Shown here: one piece after another, positions 42,901 to 51,335 of the stretch
How the letters are laid out: every line of letters starts with the position of its first letter
Position numbering within the stretch: position 1 is the first letter of the stretch
From: Ottelia alismoides
Lineage: Eukaryota > Streptophyta > Magnoliopsida > Alismatales > Hydrocharitaceae
DNA length: 64,000 nt
Reading direction: 5' to 3'
Assembly (NCBI GenBank): GCA_037367405.1
Contig: JAZKJV010006933.1
Coordinates: 1-64,000 of the forward strand
Notes under the pieces: generated by a model
What the model saw: the letters and a program-made list of their open reading frames with translations, nothing else
Databases searched by the model: none
What the model was told of the DNA's origin: nothing
Translations under genes and position numbers: made by a program

Positions 42901-44133
42901 CTGGCTGATTGACAATAGATTCATAGAAAAATGCGGTGCATGTAAAACATTCTTGAGCTGCATAGATGATGTCAATCTAATCTCCCCCTGACCCATGATG
43001 GGGGAATGAGTGCCATTGGCAATCACTACTGTTCGTCCTGGAGGAATCTGAGTATATCCTGAAAGTAGACTCTGGTCGCCACATAGATGATGTGTAGCGC
43101 CTGAATCCATGATCCATGGCAATGTATCCGATCTACTACTATGTAGTGCAAGTGTACTACCTGAAGTACTCGTAGAGGCAGACGCAGAAGCAGAAGCAGC
43201 AACATCCGTATGACTCTCTGTCGTCGGTGCTGGGCCAGATGGTGGGATAATGCCCCTAAGGCGGGCAACCAGATCATCAAAACGCTGATCCAGAGAAGCA
43301 GGAGAAGGAGGCTCTATCTGCTCAGCGGCTCGAGCAGATGCAGGAAATCCATGCTTTGAATAGCATGTGTCTTCAGTATGGCCGACTCTGTGACAATATG
43401 AGCATGTTGGCCTAGTGCGGCCACCCCTTCCACGGGGAGTACGTCCACGGCCCTGGTAATGAGAGCCACGGCCCCTGTTGGCTGCCATGGCTGAGGGATT
43501 CTGGCTGGTGGCTGCAGAAGGTACAGTGATCCTACTCAACCTATGAAAAGCCTCCTCCATGGGAGGAATAGTTGAGTCCGCCAGAATCTGTGAACGAGCA
43601 GCCTCATACTCTGGGTCGAGTGCTGTGAGAAACACACCCACCATCGTTGCGTTTCTATATGTCTTTTGCTGCTCTGGCGTGGCGGTAAGCGGCATGAAGC
43701 TATGAAGCTTCTCAAACATTCCTCTCAAAGATGTGTAGAGAGAATGTAACGGGCGACCATTCTGCTTTATTGTGAATATATCATGTTGTAGTTGCAGAAT
43801 TTTTGTCTCATTCTTCGCCTGAGAATATGTTGATGCCAGAATATCCCACATGTCTTTGGCTGTGGGTTGATGTAGAATATCATTGGCAATTTCAATAGCC
43901 AATGTGCCAGACAGCCACACCTTGGCATATGCGTCATCTGCCTCCCATGAGGCATGAACTCCAGTCTTCTCTGCAGGCTCGGGCTCTGTGAGAATATGCT
44001 TCTTGCCCGTGGACTTCATCATACTCATGAACTGCATTGCCCACAGTTCATAGTTCGTACCATCCATCTTGACAATGGGCGCTGGACCACGAAATGCGCC
44101 CATAGATGGGATGTCAGCCTTGCTTTCTGACAT
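39910..44133 (-). CDS. copia-3 gag-pol polyprotein (1,407 aa), intact
   Basis: Domains by rough residue number: Gag 1-230 (MSESKADIPSMGAF start, UBN2-like); CCHC knuckle CSYCHRVGHTEDTC about 243; aspartic protease WIMDSGATHHLC about 340; GAG-pre-integrase LLWHLRLGHLPLQKL about 470; integrase with catalytic D about 529 (HVDVWGP), D about 592 (RSDNAL) and E about 629 (NGVAERKHRH); RT from about 940 with [12 protein letters not shown] about 1005 and YVDD about 1092; RNase H with DADYAG about 1253, SAESEYRA about 1293, CDNMAAL about 1330 and HERTKHIEVD about 1345. Length and order are those of a full copia polyprotein. Expressed from the LTR; the leader holds no competing long gene. No stop or frameshift. 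Confidence 0.97.
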   Translation of the reverse strand: MSESKADIPSMGAFRGPAPIVKMDGTNYELWAMQFMSMMKSTGKKHILTEPEPAEKTGVHASWEADDAYAKVWLSGTLAIEIANDILHQPTAKDMWDILASTYSQAKNETKILQLQHDIFTIKQNGRPLHSLYTSLRGMFEKLHSFMPLTATPEQQKTYRNATMVGVFLTALDPEYEAARSQILADSTIPPMEEAFHRLSRITVPSAATSQNPSAMAANRGRGSHYQGRGRTPRGRGGRTRPTCSYCHRVGHTEDTCYSKHGFPASARAAEQIEPPSPASLDQRFDDLVARLRGIIPPSGPAPTTESHTDVAASASASASTSTSGSTLALHSSRSDTLPWIMDSGATHHLCGDQSLLSGYTQIPPGRTVVIANGTHSPIMGQGEIRLTSSMQLKNVLHAPHFSMNLLSISQITKDLQCRAIFDSSSLIFQDIRTGNVIGHGYEQGGLYRLNQTPFAGITSSPSGQISPLLWHLRLGHLPLQKLCRILPYSLSHTPIQCEACQLGKHHRSSFPSGQGRSSNSKFELFHVDVWGPSRVPDLQGHRYYIVFVDDFSRASWVFLMKNKSEAGNIIIQFLNEIQNVFSTTVKFLRSDNALELCTNNLANYYSSKGIVHQTSCAHTSQQNGVAERKHRHLLDVTRSLLIQSHAPYSYWGDAVLTACYLINRMPSSVLNEQIPFSLVYPNKDLFTLTPRVFGSVAFVHQLSPGSDKLSPRAVKCVFVGYSRTQKGYKCFDPLRRRYVISADVTFFESTMYFSESGNMQPQSISPDTVFMAPPTSQPPSPPSSTPPPSPPPPMPSIVPPLPFHYTRRPNQAHGLDQSTSSPMVCNENINVDESDDITQQDVSQEHADTTEDLNVPIALRKSKRSCVQYPVSAVVSFERLSGPFKTFALTLSATDIPRNHHEALQDSRWRLAMEEEMAALQSRGTWSLVTIPPDVNPVSCKWVFTVKHNADGSIDRYKARLVARGFTQTYGVDYLDTFSPVARHSTLRILLSVAVTKDWPLYQLDVKNAFLYGDLQEEVYMQQPPGFAVEGECPKVCRLHKAIYGLKQSPRAWFQKLSDLFEKQGYKRSNADHSLFVQKTARGTVVIMVYVDDILITGDDDQGIKQAKERLGTEFVIKDLGVLRYFLGLEFARNPYGLVMSQRKYVTDLLSETGMLGCRPATTPMDPSMKMYDDDTEEVNRRRYRELVGKLLYVTITRPDILFAVSRVSQFMEQPRQVHMDAIHMILRYLKSSPGKGMLFKKGKGISVYACADADYAGCPKDRKSTSGYAVYVGDALVSWRSKKQTVVARSSAESEYRAMAQATTEMMWVKAVLTDLCLDIPLPMNLECDNMAALFIANNPAFHERTKHIEVDCHFIRDMIQKGFITTSHVTSENQTADIFTKALLRGPFQKCASKLSMIDIYAPS

Positions 44134-44632
44134 GCTGGAAACGAAAGACTGGAGCGACTGAGAGAAAATAATCTTCGTCTACAATGACATAGACGGGATT
44201 AGTTGCGTGTGTAGACTTCAAGCAACTAACCCCATGTAGAACCGGCTGTGTGCCCTAGGGTTTTGGGACTTAGGGCACGTAGGCACGTGCAAAGAGCACG
44301 CGCACACGCACCTGGAAGATCACGCGTGCACTTGAACACGCAACTGGAGGATCACGCCACAGTCGCACAGGAGCAGTGCGCACACGAGGCGATGCCCGCA
44401 GTCGCGAGAGACGATCAGAGAAGATCGCCGATCAACGGCGATGTGCGCACAAGCGCCGACGATGCGCGAGATATGCGCACAGCCGATGCGCGCACAGGCG
44501 CGAGCAGCGATCGGAGAGGAGGCGGCGCCGATTCGAGAGAGAGAGGGAGGAGGCGACGCCGATTCGAGAGAGAGAGAGGCCGGCGGGTGGGGTGTTAGGT
44601 TTAGGGTTTCGAGAACTCCGGTCTAGGACCGT
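44134..44632 (-). other. copia-3 5' leader
   Basis: Untranslated leader between primer site and gag. It is rich in GCGCAC and GAGAGA words. Inverted words around 44175-44235 (GTCTACAATGACATAGAC; TTAGTTGCGTG and CAAGCAACTAA) resemble the same position in copia-2 and copia-5 and could fold into a packaging or dimerisation structure (inference). Confidence 0.65.
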
Positions 44633-44645
44633 CGCTCTGATACCA
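44633..44645 (-). promoter_or_regulatory. copia-3 primer-binding site
   Basis: On the minus strand TGGTATCAGAGCG follows the 5' LTR directly, the complement of plant initiator Met tRNA. Confidence 0.94.
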
Positions 44646-44791
44646 TGTTGGAAAACGTGAATGAGTTGTTTATTCCATAGCCCTAGGCTCTCTTATATAG
44701 GGGAGTAGCCTATGGGTAAATTACATAGAGAGGATAACAAGAGAAATAAAAAAAATAGCAAAGAGGTACAATAACTCAACGTGCGTCAACA
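44646..44791 (-). repeat. copia-3 5' LTR (146 bp)
   Basis: No difference from the 3' LTR was seen on visual comparison over 146 bp, indicating a recent insertion. Confidence 0.96.
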
Positions 44792-44796
44792 GTAAC
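44792..44796. repeat. copia-3 target-site duplication, right copy
   Basis: GTAAC, identical to 39752-39756. Confidence 0.96.
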
Positions 44797-46495
44797 CACC
44801 GTCTCTTTTTCCGTATCTCTTAATGGGCGGTCGGCTGGAGGGATGTTTCAACCTCGCAGGGGGGTTCGCCAAGGGTGCCCCCTCGCTCCCTTCCTCTTTG
44901 TTTTGGCTGTGGATGTCTCACCGCGGATGATTGATGGGGCTAGCGCGGCCGGTTTTACCCGCGGCTGCTCTTTGGGTGCGTGTCATGTGCCGATTCTACA
45001 GTTCGCTGACGACACATTATGCTTTATTGAGGGCGGTCGGGCTAATGCCTTGGGGATGGCCACTGCGCTCCAACTTTTCTGTGAGATGTCGGGTCTCATC
45101 ATCAATGGAAACAAATCAAAAGTCGTTCCGTTTGCTATGTCGCAGGTGGAGGCTGAGGATTGTGCTCGTGCTTTGGGCTCTTCTCCGAGCGGCCTCCCCC
45201 TGGAGTATCTTGGTTTGCCTCTCTCGGTTGGCCGTGCTTGGATGCGTGATTGCCGGAAGGTGGTGGAAAAGATGGAGGCTCGTTTGGCTGGTTGGCGCGC
45301 GACGCTTCTCTCAAAGGGGGGTCGGTTGGTGCTTCTTAAATCAGTGCTCTCCTCTATACCAATTTATTTCTTATCGGTGCGTGGCATGCCGAAGGGGGCT
45401 CGGGAGCGCTTGGAAAAGTGTATGCGCGGCTTTCTTTGGGGAAAGAAGGGCGATGGGCGAAGGGGGGTTCATTTGGTTGGTTGGGAGGCTGTCTCGCGGC
45501 CGAAGCTCGCTGGGGGTTTGGGAGTGAGGCGGCTGGAGGTGGTGCAGGAGGCTCTGCTTCTAAAGTGGGCGGCGAAGGTGTGGGGCAGGGATGATAACTT
45601 CATGCTGAGGTGCCTTAGGGAGGCGGCGGGGTTTGACTTAATTTCCATCTCGCGGGGGCGTCCAGAGGGACACTTCTCCCCTTTTTGGCGCGGGGTTGTG
45701 TCCGCTTTTGTTCGCAACCGATCTTTATTCAAACCTATGCTGGGTGATGGGCGTTCTTTCCGCTTTTGGACAGATGATTGGTCCGGACGAGGAGCGTTGC
45801 AATATGTTTTTCCTCGCCTTTTTGCGCTGGCGGCCGACAAACTAGCCACCGTGGCCTCTTGCTGGGCCGATGGTTGCTAGTGCCCTCCTTTCATTGCCAA
45901 TTTCTCGGATCAACGGTTGCTCGACTTCACGTCCTTGCTGACTTTCCTTTCTGATACCTCCACTCCCTCTGGGGGGTGGGATCACTTCGCCTGGAAGGAC
46001 GATTCTTTCTCTTCGAGGTAGGCTTACTTTGCTCTTCTTCCCAGCGACGCTGGGGTTGAGGCGTCCCTGCTGAATCATTGCAACTTCATTTGGAGTCTCA
46101 AATTGCCGGAAAGGATTGGCATTTTTCTTTGGCTCCTTAGGCGTAGTCGGCTGCTTACTCGCGACCGATGTGCTATGATGTTTCCTAATGTCTCGCAATT
46201 GTGTGGGCTATGCGGTTTGGAGGTGGAATCCAACGGACATCTCTTCTTCCAGTGTGACCATATTCGTGCCATATGGGAGGATATGGGGTGGCTGAATATA
46301 TCCAGTTTTGATGCTTTTTGCGACAGTTTGATAAGCGCCAGGAATCGTTCAAGGGCGGACTTGCTGATCCCGATTGCGCGTCTTTGGAGCATTTGGTTGG
46401 GAAGAAACGAAGCTCTTTTTGCTCATCAGCAGTTCTACAAGGAAAACATTTATATCTCGACGTCTCGCTTTTGTCAAGATTGGTCTTCTGCGTAG
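44797..46495 (+). pseudogene. LINE B ORF2, 3' part: RT catalytic core and zf-RVT
   Basis: Continues RT after copia-3: RRGVRQGCPLAPFLFVLAVD, then LQFADDTLCFIEGG (about 44998-45040) with the catalytic ADD, and post-RT region to 45880. In-frame TAG stops lie at 45878-45880 and 46019-46021. The same frame then runs through zf-RVT (LPERIGIFLWLLRRSRLLTR, CGLCGLEVESNGHLFFQCDH) to a stop at 46493. Because copia-3 plus one target copy is 5,040 bp (divisible by 3), the frame number is unchanged. Apart from these two stops and the insertion, ORF2 is open. Confidence 0.92.
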
Positions 46496-46652
46496 CGTTG
46501 TTTCGGGTGTTTGGGGGGTATCTCTTTTCTGGATACCCATTACCACTAGCTGTCTCTTTTTTTCAATGACCTTGTAAGTAATCTCTTCTTTACTTTTAAT
46601 AAATTGGGGCGAACACCGCTGAGTGTGTCCCCCTCTTTTGAGCGTCAAAAAA

Positions 46653-46668
46653 AACTATCTGTTTCTTG
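46653..46668. repeat. LINE B target-site duplication, right copy
   Basis: AACTATCTGTTTCTTG, identical to 36191-36206, directly after the LINE B poly(A). Confidence 0.95.
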
Positions 46669-47775
46669 CTCTTCCATGATGCTAATCATTTCCCTACAAA
46701 TGCTGCAAACCCGGAAGTTAACTTCCTGTCCTTGGGACATCTTGCATAGTCTGCATCTGCACAAGCTATAATAGCAAGGGATGTTCCTCTGCTAAATAAA
46801 AGACTAGTACCAAGTGAGGCCTTTAGATACCTCAAAATCATAAGGACTGCATCCATATGGTTTTGTCTTAGCTGCTACATGAATTGACTCATTTTGCTTA
46901 CTGTAAAGGATATGTTTGGCCTGATGATGATTACATATAGCAGCTTCCCAACTAGATCCATGTATCTCCTCTTGTTGAAGTCATCAGTGTCATCATCATA
47001 AAACTAGGTGCTCGGGTCCATGGGAGTAGTAGCTGGCTTGAAATCTGCCATACCTGTCTCTGATAGGAGATCTGTAACATACTTCATCTGGCATCACAAT
47101 ACCTTGCTGGTTCCCGACGAACTCTAGTCCAAGAAAGTAGCGCAGACTACCAATGTCCTTGGTCACAAACTAATGACCTAGAAAAGCCTTAGTTGCTTCA
47201 ATGCCCTGTGCATTGCCCCATATAATGATGATGTCATCGACGTATACCAATATAGCAACGGTGCCCTTCATGGACCTCTGAATAAACAAGGATTGACCTG
47301 TAGTGGACATCACAAACCCTTTCTGTTCTATCTGAGAGCTTCTGAAACCATACATTCAGTCTCTGCTTAAGGCCATAAATCACCTTGTGAAGTCTGCACA
47401 TGTTTTGAGACTTCCCCTCAACAACGAACCTAGGTGGCTGCTGCATGTAGACCTCCTCCTGAAGATCACCATAGAGAAAGGAATTTGTCACATCTCGTTG
47501 GTACAATGGTTGGTCCCATGTGACATCGAGAGAACTTGAAGAGTGGAGTACCGAGCTACGGGAGAGAAAGTGTCCTTGTAATCCACCCCATAGGTCTGGG
47601 TGAACCCACGAGCTACGAGTCGTGCCTTGTAGCGATCAATGTTGCCATATGCTCGATGCTTCATAGTGAACACCCACTTGCATCCTACAATAGACATATC
47701 CACATGAGCTGTAACAGCACTCCACATTCCATGAGACAGTAAAGCAACCGTATTTGCTTCCATGGCCAGATGTAT
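46669..47775 (-). pseudogene. copia-6 RT-RNase H relic
   Basis: RT blocks [34 protein letters not shown] (47590-47700), [20 protein letters not shown] (47430-47500; the DVKNAF box has two changes), VYVDDIIII (near 47240). RNase H parts toward 46700 are heavily mutated. There are at least three frame changes and several stops. Strongly decayed compared with copia-2 and copia-3, in keeping with its being the oldest member of the nest. Confidence 0.85.
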
Positions 47776-48367
47776 GACGCCCGCGGATCTGGGTTACCCG
47801 TTTACACGACATTCGCAATATTTTGTTCAACTTCTACAAAGAAACGAAGTAGAGGATGCTTTGAAGGTTATGAGACCTGGGAAAGGTGTAGGATCGGATG
47901 ACATCCCTTTAGAAGTATGGAGAGTTTTAGGTGAGTGTGGTTTGTCTTGGCTTACGAATCTATTCAATGTTATTTGGCGAAGCAAGAAAGTGCTTGAAGA
48001 TTGGGGGAGTATCGTGGTGCCTCTTTATAAGAATAAATGAGACATTCAAAATTGTTCAAATTACAGAGGTATCAAGCTGATGAGTCACACTATGAAAATT
48101 TAGGAACGTGTGATCGAAAGAAGGTTGAGGCAAGTTTCCAATGTAAAAGAAAACCAATTTAGATTCATGTCAGGTCGCTTAACTATTGAGGCAATCCATT
48201 TGCTAAGGAGAACAATGGAGATTTATAGAGCTAAAAGGAAGAATCTCCATATGTTCTTTATTGATTTGGAGAAGGCTTATGATTCTGTCCCTCAAGAAAC
48301 ATTGTGGAGAGTTTTGACATGTATGATAGGGCTTTATATTGTGTAAGGGCCCCGTCTGGGAATACTG
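47776..48367 (+). pseudogene. RTE-type LINE reverse transcriptase, 5'-truncated
   Basis: Plus-strand RTE RT: DALKVMRPGKGVGSDDIPLE, WGSIVVPLYKNK, NYRGIKLMSHTMKI, ENQFRFMSGRLTIEAIHLLR and FIDLEKAYDSVPQETLWRVL. In-frame TGA near 48038 and TAG near 48101 break it. After WRVL (about 48316) a frame change and deletion lead to MYDRALYCVRAPSGNTD, then LINE C cuts in at about 48368. RTE elements encode a single endonuclease-RT protein; the endonuclease part is missing here. Confidence 0.85.
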
Positions 48368-49562
48368 ACTTTTTTTTTGACGCTCAAAAGCGGGGGATGC
48401 ACTCAGTGGTGCTCGCCCCACATCTATTAGAAAGGTAAGAAAAACTTACAGCGGGTATGCGACCAGAGAACAAAAACGCGTGAAAAATAAAAACCGAAGG
48501 TATCACAATCTGATACCCCCATTACATCAAAGAACCCTAAGCATCGGACCAGTCGCGAGTGAAACGGGATACCGAGATGAGGACGTTTTCCGAATAAAAT
48601 CTCTGTCCGGCAAGAAGGGCTTCATTTCTACCAATCCAAATGCACCAAAGCCGAGCAATAGCAGTAAGGATGTCCGTCCTAGCCCTGGCCCGAGAGCTAA
48701 CCAGGCTCTCACAGAAAGAGGAAGAATCCGATACGTCAAGCCAATCCAAATCCGCCCAGATATCATGAATTCTGCCACATCGGAAGAAAAGATGATCGAT
48801 AGTCTCTATCTTCAAATCACAAAGACCACAAGTAGACGAGACATGTGGAACTAGGACAGCGCACCGGCTACGAGTCAGCAGACGGCCACGTCGGAAAAGC
48901 CATAAGAACATGCCAATTCGTTCGGGGACCCTTAGGCCCCAAAAAAATTGACAATCCCAGAACAAAGAATCATCCGCCACAGCCACAGGAGGAAAAATAG
49001 CCCGGTAAGCCACACGGGCGGAGAAGGAGCCATCCTTCCAAGACAGGTGGTCGCGTCCCACCGAGGGCGAGGGCGCATCCGCGAGAACCGCAAGTAAAGC
49101 CATGAGTTCCAGCTGCCGCTGATCAGAAAGATTGGCCACAAACCTGGGCCCCACGAAACACCATCCCAGTAAGAGGCCACCGTAGCGTCCTTATCATCCA
49201 CCAGCGCAAGAGGCGAGGAAAAACATCCTTAAGAGGGCCCCTGCCAGTCCAATCGTCACCCTAGAATCGGATGAGCGAACCATCCCCCATCTTAATGCCA
49301 AAAAGCGAGCGGTTACGAGACAGTGAATTGCCGATATCACGAGAGAAGTGAGAGGAAGACCCCATCAGGCGAGCATTCAAGCCCAAGAGCCGGTCGACCC
49401 CCACCGCCAGCCTCAAGAAATTAAGCATAAGATTATCCTCCCTGCCCCAAAGACGAGCCACCCATTTGAGAAGAAGTGCCTCGTTAACGACCTCCAACCT
49501 TCTCACCGCCAGCCCCCCCTCCTTCTTTGACCGCGTGACCTCATCCCAGGCGACCAAATGCT
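48368..49562 (-). mobile_element. LINE C, 5'-truncated L1-type LINE
   Basis: A minus-strand copy whose poly(A) appears as poly(T) at 48370-48378, followed by the reverse complement of the LINE B 3' end (GACGCTCAAAAG). Only about 1.2 kb, the 3' part of ORF2, is present. The 5' junction near 49559-49563 meets RTE sequence. No target duplication was found. Confidence 0.87.
48537..49557 (-). pseudogene. LINE C ORF2 C-terminal part (post-RT and zf-RVT)
   Basis: From 49557: MVAWDEVTRSKKEGGLAVRR and LEVVNEALLLKWVARLWGRE match LINE B (HLVGWEAVSRPKLAGG, LEVVQEALLLKWAAKVWG). A stop after GSLIRF (about 49261) and a frame change follow. Then WKDGSFSARVAYRAIFP, VPERIGMFLWLFRRGRLLTR and CGLCDLKIETIDHLFFRCGR (zf-RVT) run in one frame to 48537, ending RDWSDA just as LINE B ends QDWSSA. 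Same family as LINE B but clearly a separate insertion. Confidence 0.88.
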
Positions 49563-49918
49563 AAGGTGGATGTGTGGACACATACATAAAGATCGAATTC
49601 GGAATGATGCAATCAGAAAGAAAGTTGGTGTAGCTCCGATCGAGAATAAGATGCGAGAAAACTTCTTAAGATGGTTTGGTCATTTGTAAAGAAGTTCTAC
49701 TGATACACCAGTTAGAAAATGCGAGTGTTGGGTTGTTGAGCCGACTAAGAGAGGGCGATGCCGACTCAAGAAGTGTTGGAAAGAGGCTATACAAAGGGAT
49801 CTTAGTTTTTTGGATATTAACCCGAGATTGATCCAAGATAGATCTGAATGGAGGCGAAGAATCCATGTAGCCGTCCCTACTTAATTGTGGGAAAAAGGCT
49901 TTGTTGTTGTTATTGGTC
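49563..49918 (+). pseudogene. RTE-type LINE 3' end with TTG-repeat tail
   Basis: MLRWMCGHIHKDRIRNDAIR, KKVGVAPIENKMRENFLRWF and DRSEWRRRIHVAVPT are the C-terminal end of plant RTE proteins. The tail GGCTTTGTTGTTGTTATTG near 49899-49918 is the typical short-repeat RTE 3' end. With 47776-48367 it forms one element from which the middle of RT was lost around LINE C. A stop (TAA) lies after RWFGHL. Confidence 0.85.
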
Positions 49919-50754
49919 GCATTAGGTAACCGAAAATAATGAAAATTTTTCGCGTTTTGAAATGACATTCACAATTATTGTAAACCACAAAACTAACAAA
50001 AATCACTAATTCACATTGTATTAATTTCCATATAGAGTTACATGTAACAAAAGAAATTGCCTTATGTTCATGTATCCTAAAATATAACAGAAAATCATTT
50101 ACATTATATTGTACAAAAGGTATAACATGTGTACTGTAACCGAAGTTGCAGAAGCTCAACGACCGGCTATCAATCTACTGTGATGCAGATACCTTGCCTG
50201 CCATACATGTTGGGATCAAGAGAAATGCCAACAAATGTTGAATACAATCTAGCATATTAAAAATAATAGGTAATTTAGTATTTTCAAGAAAAGCAAGTAG
50301 ATATGTGTTGATAGTTAAATTTAATAAGCTACTTGCATAAAAGTGGGTTTTCAAGCTGTTTTGTATGTATATCTCATGTTCACCCATCACCCCTTCACTT
50401 TCTATATATACATTTCATATATTAATTATATGATTCATATGTAGGTTATTAACTTTTTTATCACTTCTGACTCATGTTGATGGATTTTAGGATTGTAGAT
50501 GATGAGTTCGTGATATGATCTTTGTCTATGTCAAATTCTCTTGCTTAGTGGATAGTCTGTGGTCTTGATCTAAGTGTGACCTCACACTACGACACTAAGG
50601 CGTGGAGAATACCTTAGGGTTTAGGTGCCTCTGCAGGCGTGCGGTGGAGTATAATGCATCCGAATTAGTTCATATAACGTCCACTAGCTTTTCTTGACAT
50701 ATATAGTAGTAGTTCTAAAATCTGATTAAATATCGATGATTGATGATTCTCCAA
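49919..50754. other. Non-coding; repeat segment at 50560-50680
   Basis: AT-rich intron sequence with no coding motif. Positions 50560-50680 match the reverse complement of 35528-35640. Confidence 0.45.
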
Positions 50755-50965
50755 GCCAGATTTCAGACTCTGCAAATTTTCAGATTCAGATTTGATGTTT
50801 AGATTGATTCCAAGTCTCCAGTTTGATGCGCATGTGTGCGATCATTATTTGTGTGATCCCCATATTTGTTTTTGATCTCAGAGTTTTCTTGTGGTTTCAT
50901 AGAGATTCTAGAGTAAAGATCCCATTCTTTGAGTTAGTATAGGAGAGACCCAGTTCTCCGTTGAT

Positions 50966-51235
50966 TTGACTTTCATACTCCATTCTCCAACTACCGTGGA
51001 CTCCGACGAGGATGTTTCCATGACTTTTTCAGTTGGATCCTTCAGAGAGATAAAGCAGTTGCGGGCCAGAGTTCTCCAGGTGGAGACTCATTTCAATTTC
51101 AATGACTTTGACAGACGCAGTACAAAGCATATGTTCTCTGACGAGGAGACCCGGTTCAACTTACATTCCGATCTTTTTGTTCCTCCTCACCTGCACGACA
51201 TGATAATCAACTTCCTCAACAACAATCAACAGTAG
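50966..51235 (+). pseudogene. Family N DSDED ORF, best copy (N3)
   Basis: An 89-codon frame: TVDSDEDVSMTFSVGSFREI, KQLRARVLQVETHFNFNDFD, RRSTKHMFSDEETRF, then PPHLHDMIINFLNNNQQ and a stop. The Lys-Gln-Leu-Arg-Ala-Arg part could form a short coiled coil; the rest is acidic or polar. The same order of motifs is found in N1 and N2, and weakly at 7750-7970. Whether it is the end of a longer element protein or of non-coding origin is open. No known domain is recognised. Confidence 0.5.
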
Positions 51236-51335
51236 AGTATGTGTTGAGCTGATATTGTTTGTAGTCCCTTGTATTGTTTGAGATTTCTTTCTATGTGTCC
51301 AAGCCGAGCATTGCATGCTCCAGTTTGAGGGGAAG

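Larger units (their letters stand above)
39757..44791 (-). mobile_element. copia-3, complete and apparently intact Ty1/copia retrotransposon
   Basis: A 5,035-bp minus-strand element: identical 146-bp LTRs, GTAAC target duplication, Met-tRNA primer site, leader of about 500 bp, a single uninterrupted gag-pol frame (39910-44133) and polypurine tract at the left LTR. Nothing visible inactivates it. It sits in LINE B ORF2 and is antisense to the host D-LDH gene. By these criteria it is the youngest insertion in the window and a candidate for a mobile autonomous copy. Confidence 0.97.
36207..46652 (+). mobile_element. LINE B, L1-type LINE split by copia-3
   Basis: A plus-strand L1-type LINE of about 5.4 kb once copia-3 and one target copy (5,040 bp) are subtracted. 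It starts inside ORF1 (FAQVVRD, matching LINE A FAEVVAG), so it lacks the zinc-knuckle part present in LINE A: a 5' truncation. ORF2 is nearly complete. The 3' end is GAGCGTC plus a short poly(A) at about 46645-46652, shared with LINE C. Host of the insertion: copia-6. Confidence 0.95.
46653..47775 (-). mobile_element. copia-6, right part (RNase H and RT)
   Basis: Resumes with the duplicated AACTATCTGTTTCTTG (46653-46668) and continues RNase H then RT to about 47775, where RTE sequence begins. Integrase, protease, gag and the 5' LTR are missing. Confidence 0.9.

Noticed and set aside
44248..44660. Overlapping plus-strand frames rich in Arg and Ala
   Set aside because: They are antisense to the copia-3 leader and reflect GCGC and GAGAGA words; no domain is seen.
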